Below are positions 34,572-43,690 of a DNA stretch of 64,000 nt, piece after piece (the first letter of the stretch is position 1; the number at the start of each line of letters is the position of its first letter). A model generated the notes under the pieces. It worked only from the letters and a program-made list of their open reading frames with translations. It was not told the origin of the DNA and made no database searches. The translations under genes and the position numbers were made by a program. Source of the stretch: Mucilaginibacter yixingensis (GTDB taxonomy: Bacteria; Bacteroidota; Bacteroidia; Sphingobacteriales; Sphingobacteriaceae); NCBI RefSeq assembly GCF_041080815.1, contig NZ_CP160205.1, forward strand, positions 4,960,001 to 5,024,000. Reading direction: 5' to 3'.

Positions 34572-34594
34572 TTAAATATAGCTTCTATATTTCT

Positions 34595-35362
34595 CTACTG
34601 TAACCTTTCCAACTTCCACATCCCGAAAGGATTTTCAAAAAGTTCAATGCCTTTATTAGGCTGATCTGTTTCTTCTGTTATAAGATAATAAGCTGATTCT
34701 AAACCGGTTCTAAACGTCTGTTTATTTTTTATGACAGGCTTGTCGATCAATTGATAAAATGAAAAGATCTTTATCAAATCCACAGCCTCCTGAAATTCAA
34801 GACCAGATACTATCGTATCTTTCAAACCAAGATTATGCATTCCACACGAGTAAACATCACCGTTTGGCTTAACTAATGAATCTACTACGAAACCATTAAA
34901 AGCTGCGTCTTCAAAATCAAAGTCGAGATTTTTACTCCACTGATATGGTTCAAATGCTTTACCAGCTGTTTCAATCTTTATCCCAATTCCACCAACTTTG
35001 AGCAACTTAGCAGCTATCTCAGCCATTTGAAAAGCCTTAACCGGATCACCTGTTTCGCCAATAAGATACAAAACAGATTGATGATCAGCTATTTTTGACA
35101 AAAATTCAGAAGACAAACTGCAAGCGTACCCAGCAGCAGTAAAAGCTAAAGCTATACGATCATCAGCAACGCAAAGTTCTATCTCGTAATTCCGCCCCGT
35201 TATATTATCTGCCAGAAACTTGCCAGCGATCATCAGTTCTCCGTTGGATCTACTAAATATTTCTATCCTGTCTTTCCAATCACCCGGAATACATATTATA
35301 GTTTTCACAACCGCTTCCGCTACCTTCTGTAGCTCCGCATTCTTCTTTTTGAATGGCCACAT
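34595..35362 (-). CDS. DUF4261-like protein downstream of nadB
   Basis: 255 residues, cytosolic, no signal peptide. The C-terminal part with GDVYSCGMHNLGLKDTIVSGLE and YYLITEETD looks like DUF4261, where a GMH..G.PD pattern is characteristic; the assignment is by memory of that pattern and moderately sure. The function is unknown. It starts 3 nt after the nadB stop, so it is in the same transcript, though no link to NAD synthesis is known. It is AT-rich relative to nadB. Confidence 0.55.
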   Translation of the reverse strand: MWPFKKKNAELQKVAEAVVKTIICIPGDWKDRIEIFSRSNGELMIAGKFLADNITGRNYEIELCVADDRIALAFTAAGYACSLSSEFLSKIADHQSVLYLIGETGDPVKAFQMAEIAAKLLKVGGIGIKIETAGKAFEPYQWSKNLDFDFEDAAFNGFVVDSLVKPNGDVYSCGMHNLGLKDTIVSGLEFQEAVDLIKIFSFYQLIDKPVIKNKQTFRTGLESAYYLITEETDQPNKGIELFENPFGMWKLERLQ

Positions 35363-35365
35363 AAC

Positions 35366-36958
35366 CTAAAATACCGTATCCTGCAAAACCGGCGAATGCT
35401 CCGGATAATCTGTAGTATAATGTAGTCCTCTACTCTCTTTACGCATCATGGCCGATTTGATGACGATGTATGAAACCTGGATCAGGTTACGTAACTCACA
35501 AAGCTTTACTGAGAGCTTGGTTTGTTTATAGAATGATTCTGTTTCTTCATGCAGCAGGCCCAGTCGGCGCATAGCTCTTTCTAAACGAAAATCTGAACGG
35601 ACAATGCCTACATAATCATTCATCACCTTTTGCATTTCGCGCAAGTTGTGGGTAACCAGGATGTCTTCATTAGATAATGTTGCACCTTTCTCATCCCAAT
35701 CCGGGATGTTATCCGGGATCACATTAGTTTCAAACTGGCTCATGGCATCTTTATAAATGCGATGCGCAAAAACCAATGCCTCTAATAAAGAATTGGAAGC
35801 CAACCGATTAGCACCATGTAAGCCAGTAGAAGAACATTCCCCACAGGCATACAATCTTAATATAGATGAACGACCGCTATGATCTACCATGATACCACCA
35901 CACATATAATGACAGGCCGGCGATACGGGGATCATATCTCTGGTCATATCAATACCGATATCTAAACACTTGGCATAAATATTAGGGAAATGAGCCAGGA
36001 TATCTTTTTTACTGCGATGACGCACATCTAGGTAAACGTAATCCTCACCTGATTTTTTGATCTCAGCATCTATGGCACGAGCCACCACATCACGCGGCGC
36101 TAATGAACCGCGTTCATCATACTCGTGCATAAATTCCTCACCATTTATTCGTTTCAACACACCGCCGAAACCACGCACAGCCTCAGAAATTAAAAATGAA
36201 GGATACTCCCCCGGGTTATATAAGGCTGTGGGATGGAACTGCATAAACTCCATGTTACGCACTTTTCCTTTAGCACGATACACCATGGCTACACCATCAC
36301 CGGTTGCAATAGTTGGGTTGGTAGTAATGGCATAAATATGGCCGGCGCCACCTGCAGCCATCACTGTTACTTTAGAAAGGATCTTTTCCACCACATTGGT
36401 ATGGGTGTTAAAAGCATAGATACCATAGCAAGTGATATCATCACTCTGCTTATCAACAAATTTACCCAGATGATGCTGAGTGATCAGATCAACGGCAAAA
36501 TAATGCGTAAGTATCTCAATATTAGGGTTTTGATGAATTTGTTCTAACAGCGCCCTTTCTATCTCAAAACCGGTAATATCCTTATAATGTAGTACACGAT
36601 ACTCGCTATGACCACCCTCTTTGGCCAGGTCATAAATACCATCGTTAGTTTTATCAAAATTGGTTCCGTAGTCAATAATTTCGTTAATCCGGGCCGGACC
36701 CTCTTTCACCACAATTTCCACAACTGCTTCGTCACATAGTCCGTCACCGGCAATTAAGGTGTCATTTATGTGCTTTTCAAACGAATCTTCCTTTTTATCC
36801 ACAACCACAGCAACGCCTCCCTGGGCATATTTTGTGTTGCTCTCATCTTCATTTGCCTTTGTAACTATCAGTACCTTACCATGTTTGGCAGCTTTGAGTG
36901 CAAAACTCAATCCGGCGATACCCGAACCGACTACCAGGAAATCCACATTTTTGGTCAT
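35366..36958 (-). CDS. nadB: L-aspartate oxidase
   Basis: NadB oxidises L-aspartate to iminoaspartate, the first step of de novo NAD synthesis, passing it to NadA. The 530 residues show the N-terminal FAD motif VVGSGIAGLSFALKAAK, the segment NTKYAQGGVAVVVD, MEFMQFHPTALY, the active-site region RDVVARAIDAE and PVSPACHYMCGGIMVD, and the C-terminal helical domain. It is divergent from nadA across a 410-bp AT-rich gap that also holds DnaA boxes. No NiaR/NrtR operator is obvious. Confidence 0.96.
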   Translation of the reverse strand: MTKNVDFLVVGSGIAGLSFALKAAKHGKVLIVTKANEDESNTKYAQGGVAVVVDKKEDSFEKHINDTLIAGDGLCDEAVVEIVVKEGPARINEIIDYGTNFDKTNDGIYDLAKEGGHSEYRVLHYKDITGFEIERALLEQIHQNPNIEILTHYFAVDLITQHHLGKFVDKQSDDITCYGIYAFNTHTNVVEKILSKVTVMAAGGAGHIYAITTNPTIATGDGVAMVYRAKGKVRNMEFMQFHPTALYNPGEYPSFLISEAVRGFGGVLKRINGEEFMHEYDERGSLAPRDVVARAIDAEIKKSGEDYVYLDVRHRSKKDILAHFPNIYAKCLDIGIDMTRDMIPVSPACHYMCGGIMVDHSGRSSILRLYACGECSSTGLHGANRLASNSLLEALVFAHRIYKDAMSQFETNVIPDNIPDWDEKGATLSNEDILVTHNLREMQKVMNDYVGIVRSDFRLERAMRRLGLLHEETESFYKQTKLSVKLCELRNLIQVSYIVIKSAMMRKESRGLHYTTDYPEHSPVLQDTVF

Positions 36959-37368
36959 ATCAAAATCATAGGATGTTTAAAAATTGAGTTGTATGTTAAT
37001 AAGCTTCCTAAAACGTGTTAATTTTGTGTAAGCAAATATTTAAAAAATGTTGAACATGTGGATAAGTGCTGATTTTACCGTTAGAAGGGATTACTTTTGA
37101 GGAATTTCCTGGCAGATGTAGTGCGTTAATTAACATTTTTAAACATACTAAAATCTCCACATAAATCTTTTGAAGAAAAAACTTGGTTCTCACATCAATC
37201 TAAAAATCAAATTAATAGAAAATAAAAACCGTGTTAAAAATGTGGATAACCTGCGGATAAGTAGCTTTCACAAATATTTTTAACCTTGGTTTTACACAAA
37301 ACTAACACACCAATAAACAATAGTTTTATTTATTTAAAATATTAGTTGTTATTATTTGAATTGTTGAA
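36959..37368. other. Candidate chromosomal replication origin (oriC)
   Basis: This 410-bp AT-rich gap between the divergent nadB and nadA genes holds two perfect DnaA boxes TGTGGATAA (37057-37065 and 37241-37249), a near match TGCGGATAA in tandem (37252-37260), and a relaxed box TTTTACACA (37290-37298). A very AT-rich tract (about 37261-37368) beside the tandem boxes could be the unwinding element. Three parS-like palindromes and a degenerate one lie 7-14 kb away, and mnmG, often origin-proximal, is 6 kb away. No dnaA gene is in the window, which is usual for Bacteroidota origins. Confidence 0.5.
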
Positions 37369-38361
37369 ATGGATACTTTTGAAGAAATAAACATGAAAGG
37401 TTTCGTCGACGAGTACATTGATCCGTCGCTGGATCTTTATGCGGAAATCGAAAAACTTAAAAAAGAAAAAAATGCGGTTATACTGGCCCATTATTACCAG
37501 GACGGAGAAATACAGGATATTGCCGATTATATTGGCGATAGTCTCGGCTTGTCGCAAGAGGCTGCTAAAACCGACGCCGATATTATTGTATTTGCCGGTG
37601 TACACTTCATGGCCGAAACAGCCAAGATCCTCTCACCTGGAAAGAAAGTTTTACTGCCCGACGTAAAAGCCGGTTGCTCTTTGGCCGACAGCTGCCCGCC
37701 GCACTTGTTCAAAAAGTTTAAAGAAAATTACCCGGATCACCTGGTGATTACTTATGTGAACTGTACGGCCGAGTTGAAAGCAATGACCGACATTGTTTGC
37801 ACATCAAGCAACGCCGTGCAGATTGTAGAGAGCTTGCCGAAAGATCAAAAAATCATCTTCGGCCCTGACAAAAACCTGGGTGCTTACGTGGCTAAAAAAA
37901 CCGGTCGCGATTTGGTGTTGTGGAATGGTGCCTGTATGGTTCATGAGATTTTTTCGAGAGAAAAGATTACCAAGCTGAAAGAGCGTCATCCTGGTGCCAA
38001 ACTGCTGGCCCACCCTGAGTGCGAAGAAGTAATACTGGAAATGGCCGACTATATTGGCTCTACCACAGGCATTTTAAAATATGCAGGCTCGCGCCCGGAA
38101 AAGGAATTTATTGTAGCAACCGAATCTGGTATACTGCACCAAATGCAAAAAGCCAATCCGGATAAAACGTTTATCCCGGCGCCACCAAACAACCAATGTG
38201 CTTGTAACGATTGCCCGCACATGAAACGTAACACGCTGGAAAAGTTATACTTGTGTTTGAAAAATGAACAACCGGAGGTAGCTGTACCGGCAGATATTAT
38301 TGAAAGAGCAGTAAAGCCAATTGAGCGCATGCTGGACATTTCAGCTAAACTGGGTTTATAG
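37369..38361 (+). CDS. nadA: Quinolinate synthase A
   Basis: NadA condenses iminoaspartate with dihydroxyacetone phosphate to quinolinate, using a [4Fe-4S] cluster. The 330 residues have the triplicated alpha/beta layout: [38 protein letters not shown], the first cluster Cys in AGCSLADSC (Cys-103), the second in WNGACMVHE (Cys-189) and the third in the CACNDCPHM group (probably Cys-282). It is divergent from its pathway partner nadB. A perfect palindromic terminator follows. nadC is not in the window. Confidence 0.96.
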   Translation: MDTFEEINMKGFVDEYIDPSLDLYAEIEKLKKEKNAVILAHYYQDGEIQDIADYIGDSLGLSQEAAKTDADIIVFAGVHFMAETAKILSPGKKVLLPDVKAGCSLADSCPPHLFKKFKENYPDHLVITYVNCTAELKAMTDIVCTSSNAVQIVESLPKDQKIIFGPDKNLGAYVAKKTGRDLVLWNGACMVHEIFSREKITKLKERHPGAKLLAHPECEEVILEMADYIGSTTGILKYAGSRPEKEFIVATESGILHQMQKANPDKTFIPAPPNNQCACNDCPHMKRNTLEKLYLCLKNEQPEVAVPADIIERAVKPIERMLDISAKLGL

Positions 38362-38392
38362 TTTTTACAACTTTAATAAAAACGTATAATTT

Positions 38393-38420
38393 AAAGAGCC
38401 ACAATATATTGTGGCTCTTT
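38393..38420. terminator. Palindromic terminator after nadA
   Basis: A 28-bp perfect palindrome with arms AAAGAGCCACAAT / ATTGTGGCTCTTT followed by TTTG. Its GAGCCACA core is shared with the family E elements. Confidence 0.8.
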
Positions 38421-38556
38421 TTTGTTGACTGATCTACTACTTCAATAGCGAAGAATGGGGCAGCGACGCGACGGATATTTAGTCTTGCAGGCTTAAATTA
38501 TTCCTTGCTTCCCGAAGCAAAAGGCCCTAACTTTATACTAAGCAAACCTATACATC

Positions 38557-39399
38557 ATGAAAACGAATTTAATGCGTTGCTTAATAGCAGCCTTATCATT
38601 TACCGCGTTTCAATCGCAAGCGCAAATCACACCACAACCCAGTTCATCACAAACCATTGTTCAGGGGTTTGGATTAGGACAGGTCACCCTCACGTATTCT
38701 CGCCCCAATGTTAAAGGCCGTAAGATTTTTGGCGGAATGGAACCTTATGGCACCGTTTGGCGCACGGGTGCTAACTCGGCCACGCTTTTAAAATTTAGCG
38801 ACGATGTAATTATTGATGGTAAAAAAGTACCCGCCGGCGATTATGGTTTATTCAGTATCCCCGGTATGGATGAGTGGACTATTATTATCAGTAAGAACCC
38901 TAAACAGTGGGGTGCCTATACTTACAAAGAAAGTGATGACTTGATGCGTTTTAAAGTTAAGACCGACAAACTAAAAGATCTGACCGAAACCATGACGCTT
39001 GACTTTATTAATGTAAGCCCTACTACCTGCGATTTGCAAATGAAGTGGGAACACTCAGGTTTTGCCTTCCATATTGTGACTGATATTGATACCAAAGTAA
39101 TGGCTAAAATAGACTCGGCTATGAAGACCGACAATAAGCCATATTTTGAATCGGTAATCTATTATTACAACAATAATAAAGATATGGATAAGGCGCTGGC
39201 CTGGGCCAAAGAGATTGAGAAGGATAAAAGGTTCCCTCCTTTTTTGCCTAAACTATGGGAAGCACGTATTTTGTTAAAAAAGGGTGATAAGGCCGGAGCC
39301 ATAGCTGCCGCTACAGAAGGCGTAAAGCTTGCCCAAGCCAGTAAAACCGATGAATATGTGCGTTTAAATAACGAAGTGCTGGCACAGGCCAAAAAATAA
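38557..39399 (+). CDS. DUF2911 domain exported protein
   Basis: 280 residues with a signal peptide (ending QSQAQ, about residue 22). DUF2911 covers about 25-170: VTLTYSRPNVKGRKIFGGMEPYGTVWRTGANSATLLKFSDDV, KKVPAGDYGLFSIP and the TIIISKNPKQWGAYTYKESDD stretch. A C-terminal TPR-like helical part follows (ALAWAKEIEKDKRF...). The family is widespread in Bacteroidota and has no known activity. It is monocistronic. Confidence 0.85.
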   Translation: MKTNLMRCLIAALSFTAFQSQAQITPQPSSSQTIVQGFGLGQVTLTYSRPNVKGRKIFGGMEPYGTVWRTGANSATLLKFSDDVIIDGKKVPAGDYGLFSIPGMDEWTIIISKNPKQWGAYTYKESDDLMRFKVKTDKLKDLTETMTLDFINVSPTTCDLQMKWEHSGFAFHIVTDIDTKVMAKIDSAMKTDNKPYFESVIYYYNNNKDMDKALAWAKEIEKDKRFPPFLPKLWEARILLKKGDKAGAIAAATEGVKLAQASKTDEYVRLNNEVLAQAKK

Positions 39400-39521
39400 A
39401 AAAAATTTTTCGCCTTCGGCGATTAGCTGCTTTTTTAAAAAAATTTTGGGGCGCTTTGCGCCCCTTTTTAATGGGTGGATGTTCCGCGCCGATTTTAAAA
39501 AAATTTTCGGCGCTTCGCGCC
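39398..39521. repeat. Three tandem AAAAAAATTTT-hairpin modules
   Basis: The motif AAAAAAATTTT(T) occurs three times (39398, 39437, 39497), each followed at once by a GC-rich hairpin: TCGCC-TTC-GGCGA, GGGGCGC-TTT-GCGCCCC (with a T tail, a terminator) and GGCGC-TTC-GCGCC. They separate the convergent DUF2911 and DUF1835 genes. Confidence 0.65.
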
Positions 39522-39549
39522 ATATATTGGAGGTGGTTCCGCCCGGAAA

Positions 39550-40332
39550 TTATAGATAAATTAAGCCCCGGTCTTGTAATTTTTGCAGATAAGTTAATAG
39601 CTGCAAATCGCCCAAACCATAAATAGGTTCTGTGCGCCAAAATTCGCGGTAAATGGCGGGAAAAGATGTTGCGCCGGATTGATGGATATCCAGTAGCTTT
39701 TGTTCTATGTAGGTTAATCCGGCGGCATTGGTGCGTAGATTTTTTAAATGGGCCTGCAGCGCCGGGAGAAGCGCTGAGAAAGGGCTAGATGGGGTGGTTC
39801 TGGCCAGCCAGGTTTCCAATACATCGGCGTTTTGTGCTGCAAATGCTTGCCAGGCCTGATGAGCTGTTTCCAGGCCATCTGCAGTTAGTGTTTTCCTGCC
39901 GGGGTACAAGGATGCCAATTGTGATGCATTAAGCTCTCCAAGGCCTCTAAAATCGGCCATGCCGGGAAAGCTGTCAGGACAGATTAATGAGATTTGCGTG
40001 TTTTGCAGATGCGGCTGGCACCGAATGTAAGCCAGCGCCCCCAGCAAATTAGCCTGGCAAAACAGATCGAACTCAAACCAAAGGATGATTTCGGTATAGC
40101 TATGATCGAGTTTGGCCAGTTCATCCAGCATTTTGTGGTTATAACCAGCCTTGGTTTCGCCATAAGTCTTCCCGATCCACTCGCTGCGATCGTCCCAAAA
40201 TTCAAGGCTGCTGATATCGGCTATGAGTGACCCTTCACACAAAGCTTCGCGCCAAACCAATATATCGCCTTCAATGCCGGCTTCCTGGAAGTCGGGCAAC
40301 ATGGCATCACCATTAAGGATGTGTAGAATCAT
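39550..40332 (-). CDS. DUF1835 domain protein
   Basis: 260 residues, cytosolic. The N-terminus is typical of DUF1835: ILHILNGDAMLPDFQEAGIEGDILVWREALCEG. The later LWFEFDLFCQANLLGALAYI segment and the C-terminal helical part complete the family pattern. Some relatives sit beside sigma factors or DNA-processing genes, but no function is proven. It is a single gene here. Confidence 0.8.
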   Translation of the reverse strand: MILHILNGDAMLPDFQEAGIEGDILVWREALCEGSLIADISSLEFWDDRSEWIGKTYGETKAGYNHKMLDELAKLDHSYTEIILWFEFDLFCQANLLGALAYIRCQPHLQNTQISLICPDSFPGMADFRGLGELNASQLASLYPGRKTLTADGLETAHQAWQAFAAQNADVLETWLARTTPSSPFSALLPALQAHLKNLRTNAAGLTYIEQKLLDIHQSGATSFPAIYREFWRTEPIYGLGDLQLLTYLQKLQDRGLIYL

Positions 40333-40362
40333 GAAATAAATTATAAGGGGCTAAGTTGTGGA

Positions 40363-40965
40363 TCAATCGGGCATCCAATAATCAACTCTTTCCAAATGTC
40401 CGGTTTGGGCATTAAAAAGCAAAACCCACAGGTCATCAGATTTGGGGACACTTAATGAAATGGTCACAAACTTTTGAGTACCATGGTCGTCGTTAGTGAC
40501 TGTCAATTTCTTTTTTATGGATTTAGGAAAGTAATTTTTGAGAGAACTGATGGTAGTTTGATAATTCAATATCAACTTGCCGGATTGCAGCCAAACTTTG
40601 TTTTTTTGACTAAAGTTAATCTGACTGATAACCATTTTATCTCCATATTTTTCAAACTCAATTCCCTTGAAATAGGCCAGTTTACAAGGCTGATCATAAA
40701 AAGATACAGAGCGGTCTACCGGTGTTGTTATGCTATCTGGTTTCCCCAACACGCTTTTTACGTGTCTGTAGTGATCTATAAGCGAAATGGAATTATTCAG
40801 TTTCAGATTGCTTATATGATCAAATTCAGGTCGGTCGGCAATAACATGAATATGAGATGTGTTAAACCCAGATGATTTTAAACGGTTTGCGGTTATGTAA
40901 TTAGTAGCCGTCAAGCAGATAATTGCGGGGAGGCTAAAGTTTAGCAAAACACTTTTGGTGATCAT
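40363..40965 (-). CDS. Exported or membrane-anchored protein of unknown function
   Basis: 200 residues if the ATG at 40965 is used, which begins a hydrophobic leader (ITKSVLLNFSLPAIICLTA); an ATG at 41004 is also in frame. The rest is beta-rich with Lys-rich strands (DKMVISQINFSQKNKVWLQSGKLIL) and a conserved-looking motif HYRHVKSVLGKPDSI, which recalls small lipoproteins of the BamE/SmpA type. I cannot assign a family. The start and the signal are uncertain. It is AT-rich, like the genes at 34-35 kb. Confidence 0.55.
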   Translation of the reverse strand: MITKSVLLNFSLPAIICLTATNYITANRLKSSGFNTSHIHVIADRPEFDHISNLKLNNSISLIDHYRHVKSVLGKPDSITTPVDRSVSFYDQPCKLAYFKGIEFEKYGDKMVISQINFSQKNKVWLQSGKLILNYQTTISSLKNYFPKSIKKKLTVTNDDHGTQKFVTISLSVPKSDDLWVLLFNAQTGHLERVDYWMPD

Positions 40966-41029
40966 GGCAGTCGGTTTTGCTTTCGAATTTAAATGATATA
41001 CCATTAAACAACAATACCTGCCACCTGCT

Positions 41030-41072
41030 AAAAAGAAAAGGGAATAGTTTATGGCTATCCCCTTTTCTTTTT
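41030..41072 (-). terminator. Terminator after the FKBP gene
   Basis: AAAAAGAAAAGGGAATAG and CTATCCCCTTTTCTTTTT pair with one bulge around a 7-nt loop, directly downstream of the minus-strand FKBP gene. Confidence 0.7.
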
Positions 41073-41088
41073 ATTGCAAAGCAAGTAG

Positions 41089-41556
41089 TTACTTATCTAC
41101 GCTCTTCAAAGTAATGGTGAAGGTAAGCACAGAGTTTGCAGGTATTGCCCCGTTATCTACGTTGGCATAGCCCATGGCCGATGGAATGATGAGGAAAATG
41201 GTACCGCCCTCGTTAATGTGCTGCAAACCTAGTGTCCATCCGCGCACTACTGCCGTAAGTGCGGTTGAAAAATTGTCGTTAGCATCAAATTGGGTGCCGT
41301 TAAGTAGCTTACCTACATAAGATACCGTTACAGTTGATGCCGCGGTTGGATATTTACCGGTACCCGGCGTAACTATCTTATAATAAAAGCCAGACACATC
41401 TTTGGTCATAGAAAGATGGTTGTTTGCGATGTAGGCCTGTATTGTCGCATCGTCTGTTGCTGCCTGTGCTTCCGCGTCAAAAGTATCGGTACTATCTTTT
41501 TTGCATCCGCTAAATCCGGCCGCAACTACCAGCAATATCAGTATAAATTTTTTCAT
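41089..41556 (-). CDS. FKBP-type peptidyl-prolyl isomerase lipoprotein
   Basis: 155 residues with a lipobox (AAGFSGC, Cys-18). The C-terminal half is an FKBP domain: TVTVSYVGKLLNGTQFDAN, VVRGWTLGLQHINEGGTIFLIIPSAMGY and the closing ANSVLTFTITLKSV. The aromatic pocket residues are mostly kept. It should fold proteins in the periplasm. It lies 31 nt downstream of aspS on the same strand and is followed by a terminator, so it may be co-transcribed with aspS. Confidence 0.9.
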   Translation of the reverse strand: MKKFILILLVVAAGFSGCKKDSTDTFDAEAQAATDDATIQAYIANNHLSMTKDVSGFYYKIVTPGTGKYPTAASTVTVSYVGKLLNGTQFDANDNFSTALTAVVRGWTLGLQHINEGGTIFLIIPSAMGYANVDNGAIPANSVLTFTITLKSVDK

Positions 41557-41587
41557 CGCTTATTCTAACTCAAAATGGGGTAAAAAA

Positions 41588-43333
41588 TTATATCGTCGTT
41601 TTTATTTTCAGTTCGTCCATCTGCGCCTGTGCAATGGTAGACGGTGAGTCGATCATTACATCGCGACCCGAGTTGTTTTTCGGGAAGGCAATTACATCGC
41701 GGATCGAGTCCAGACCGGCAAAAATAGAGCACAGCCTGTCAAAGCCCAGCGCCAAACCACCATGCGGAGGTGCACCATACTCAAACGCATCCATCAGGAA
41801 GCCAAATTGTTTCTGCGCTTCTTCCGGACTAAAGCCCAGGTGTTTGAACATGAGCGATTGGGTTTCACGATCATGGATACGGATAGAACCGCCGCCAATT
41901 TCAGAACCGTTGATCACCAGGTCATACGCATTGGCGCGTACATCACCGGGAGCGGTATCCAGCATCGGGATATCCTCTGGTTTTGGCGAGGTGAACGGGT
42001 GGTGCATAGCATGGTAGCGCTCGGTTTCTTCGTCCCACTCCAACAGCGGGAAGTCAAGTACCCACATTGGCGCAAACTCATCTTTATTGCGTAAACCTAA
42101 ACGGCTGCCCATTTCTAAACGGAGCTCATTCATTTGTTTACGCACTTTATTGGTGTTGCCGGCCAGGATCAGTATTAAGTCGCCTTTCTCTGCACCAAAG
42201 GCTGCAGCCCAGTTGGTCAGGTCATCTTCACTGTAGAATTTATCTACCGATGATTTCAGCGTACCATCTTCGTTGTAACGACAGTAGATCAAACCCGTAG
42301 CGCCAATTTGCGGGCGTTTCAGCCATTCGGTCAACTCGTCAATTTGTTTACGGGTGTAGCTGGCGCAACCTTTAGCGTTGATGCCCACTACCAGTTCTGC
42401 ACTATCAAAAATGCCGAAGTTTTTGCCTTTCACTATGTCATTCAGTTCAACGAATTCCATGCCGAAACGACGGTCTGGCTTGTCTGAACCGTACAGACGC
42501 ATGGCATCAGCATATTGCATGCGTGGGAAATCGCCCAGATCAATACCTTTAGTGGTTTTGAACAGGTGACGGATCAGTCCCTCAAAAATATTCAGGATAT
42601 CCTCCTGTGTAACGAATGACAGCTCGCAGTCTACCTGGGTAAACTCAGGCTGACGATCGGCACGTAAATCCTCATCACGGAAACATTTAACAATTTGGAA
42701 ATAACGGTCAAAACCGCTCACCATCAGCAATTGCTTAAATGTTTGTGGCGATTGCGGCAGGGCATAAAACTCGCCCTGGTTCATGCGGCTTGGCACCACA
42801 AAATCACGTGCACCTTCCGGGGTCGATTTGATCAGTACCGGGGTTTCTACCTCCATAAAGTCCAGATCACTCAGGTAACGGCGCACCTCTTGTGCCAGTT
42901 TATGGCGCAAAACAAGGTTATTGCGGATGGGGTTACGGCGCAAATCCAGGTAACGGTATTTGGCACGCAGCTCTTCGCCGCCGTCGGTATCGTCTTCTAT
43001 CAGGAATGGTGGAATTTTTGATTCATTCAGAATTTCCAGTTCCTCAACAGCAACTTCAATTTCACCGGTTGGAATTTTCAGGTTTTTGCTGGTACGCTCC
43101 AGCACTTTACCGGTAACGCGAATTACAAACTCGCGGCCCATGCCACGTGCTTTATCGCGCACGGCGGCATCGGTATCGGTATTTAACAATATCTGGGTTA
43201 AACCATAACGGTCGCGCACGTCAATAAAAGTAGTGCCGCCCAGGTCGCGCGATTTTTGCACCCAGCCGCATAAAGTAACCGTTTGGTCTAAATGGCTGAT
43301 ATTTAATTCGCCGCAAGTATGTGTACGTAGCAT
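41588..43333 (-). CDS. aspS: Aspartyl-tRNA synthetase
   Basis: A class II synthetase charging tRNA-Asp. The 581 residues match the bacterial type: an N-terminal OB anticodon domain ([27 protein letters not shown]), motif 1 with [20 protein letters not shown], motif 2 with [18 protein letters not shown], an inserted GAD domain (about 285-410), and motif 3 GLALGFDRL. It begins [11 protein letters not shown] as usual. A minus-strand TACTTTTG box (43363-43356) lies 22 nt upstream. Confidence 0.96.
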   Translation of the reverse strand: MLRTHTCGELNISHLDQTVTLCGWVQKSRDLGGTTFIDVRDRYGLTQILLNTDTDAAVRDKARGMGREFVIRVTGKVLERTSKNLKIPTGEIEVAVEELEILNESKIPPFLIEDDTDGGEELRAKYRYLDLRRNPIRNNLVLRHKLAQEVRRYLSDLDFMEVETPVLIKSTPEGARDFVVPSRMNQGEFYALPQSPQTFKQLLMVSGFDRYFQIVKCFRDEDLRADRQPEFTQVDCELSFVTQEDILNIFEGLIRHLFKTTKGIDLGDFPRMQYADAMRLYGSDKPDRRFGMEFVELNDIVKGKNFGIFDSAELVVGINAKGCASYTRKQIDELTEWLKRPQIGATGLIYCRYNEDGTLKSSVDKFYSEDDLTNWAAAFGAEKGDLILILAGNTNKVRKQMNELRLEMGSRLGLRNKDEFAPMWVLDFPLLEWDEETERYHAMHHPFTSPKPEDIPMLDTAPGDVRANAYDLVINGSEIGGGSIRIHDRETQSLMFKHLGFSPEEAQKQFGFLMDAFEYGAPPHGGLALGFDRLCSIFAGLDSIRDVIAFPKNNSGRDVMIDSPSTIAQAQMDELKIKTTI

Positions 43334-43355
43334 AGTCCTCTCGTAATAAAGTGAG

Positions 43356-43363
43356 CAAAAGTA
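43356..43363 (-). promoter_or_regulatory. Probable -7 box of aspS
   Basis: Minus-strand TACTTTTG fits TAnnTTTG and lies 22 nt before the aspS ATG. Confidence 0.45.
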
Positions 43364-43438
43364 GTATTTTGAGCCGAAAGCCGAAAGGCAAAAGGCGGGC
43401 AGGGATGTTAAAAGATGTTAAGGGATACATAAACATGC

Positions 43439-43580
43439 TGTCATTTCGACCAACGGGAGAACTATTCTCTTGAACGAAGTGAAAAAATCTTAGCCCCCAT
43501 GCTTGTAGGCAATAGCCAAGCAGATGTCTAAGATTTCTCCTCACACTAACGCTCACACCCTCTTCTGTTCGTTCGAAATA
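43439..43580. repeat. Palindromic intergenic element, family A (decayed right end)
   Basis: 142 bp from TGTCATTTCGACCAACGG to TTCGTTCGAAATAGC. The right end has lost the exact ATGACA. Inner arms are AAAATCTTAG and CTAAGATTTCTCC. It fills most of the 357-bp gap between aspS and the SDR gene. Confidence 0.65.
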
Positions 43581-43690
43581 GCATAAGATGAGAATGCATA
43601 GCAGCCTGAGCCAACCAACAAACCAACAATGAGCCGTACAACAAAACGCCCGCACGCTATCCTCCCGATCTTTGAATAAAAAAACGATTT

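Noticed and set aside
43221-43655. A 144-codon open frame on the minus strand upstream of aspS
   Set aside because: Its first part is translated palindromic repeat and its second part is the 5' end of aspS in another frame. It shows no protein features.
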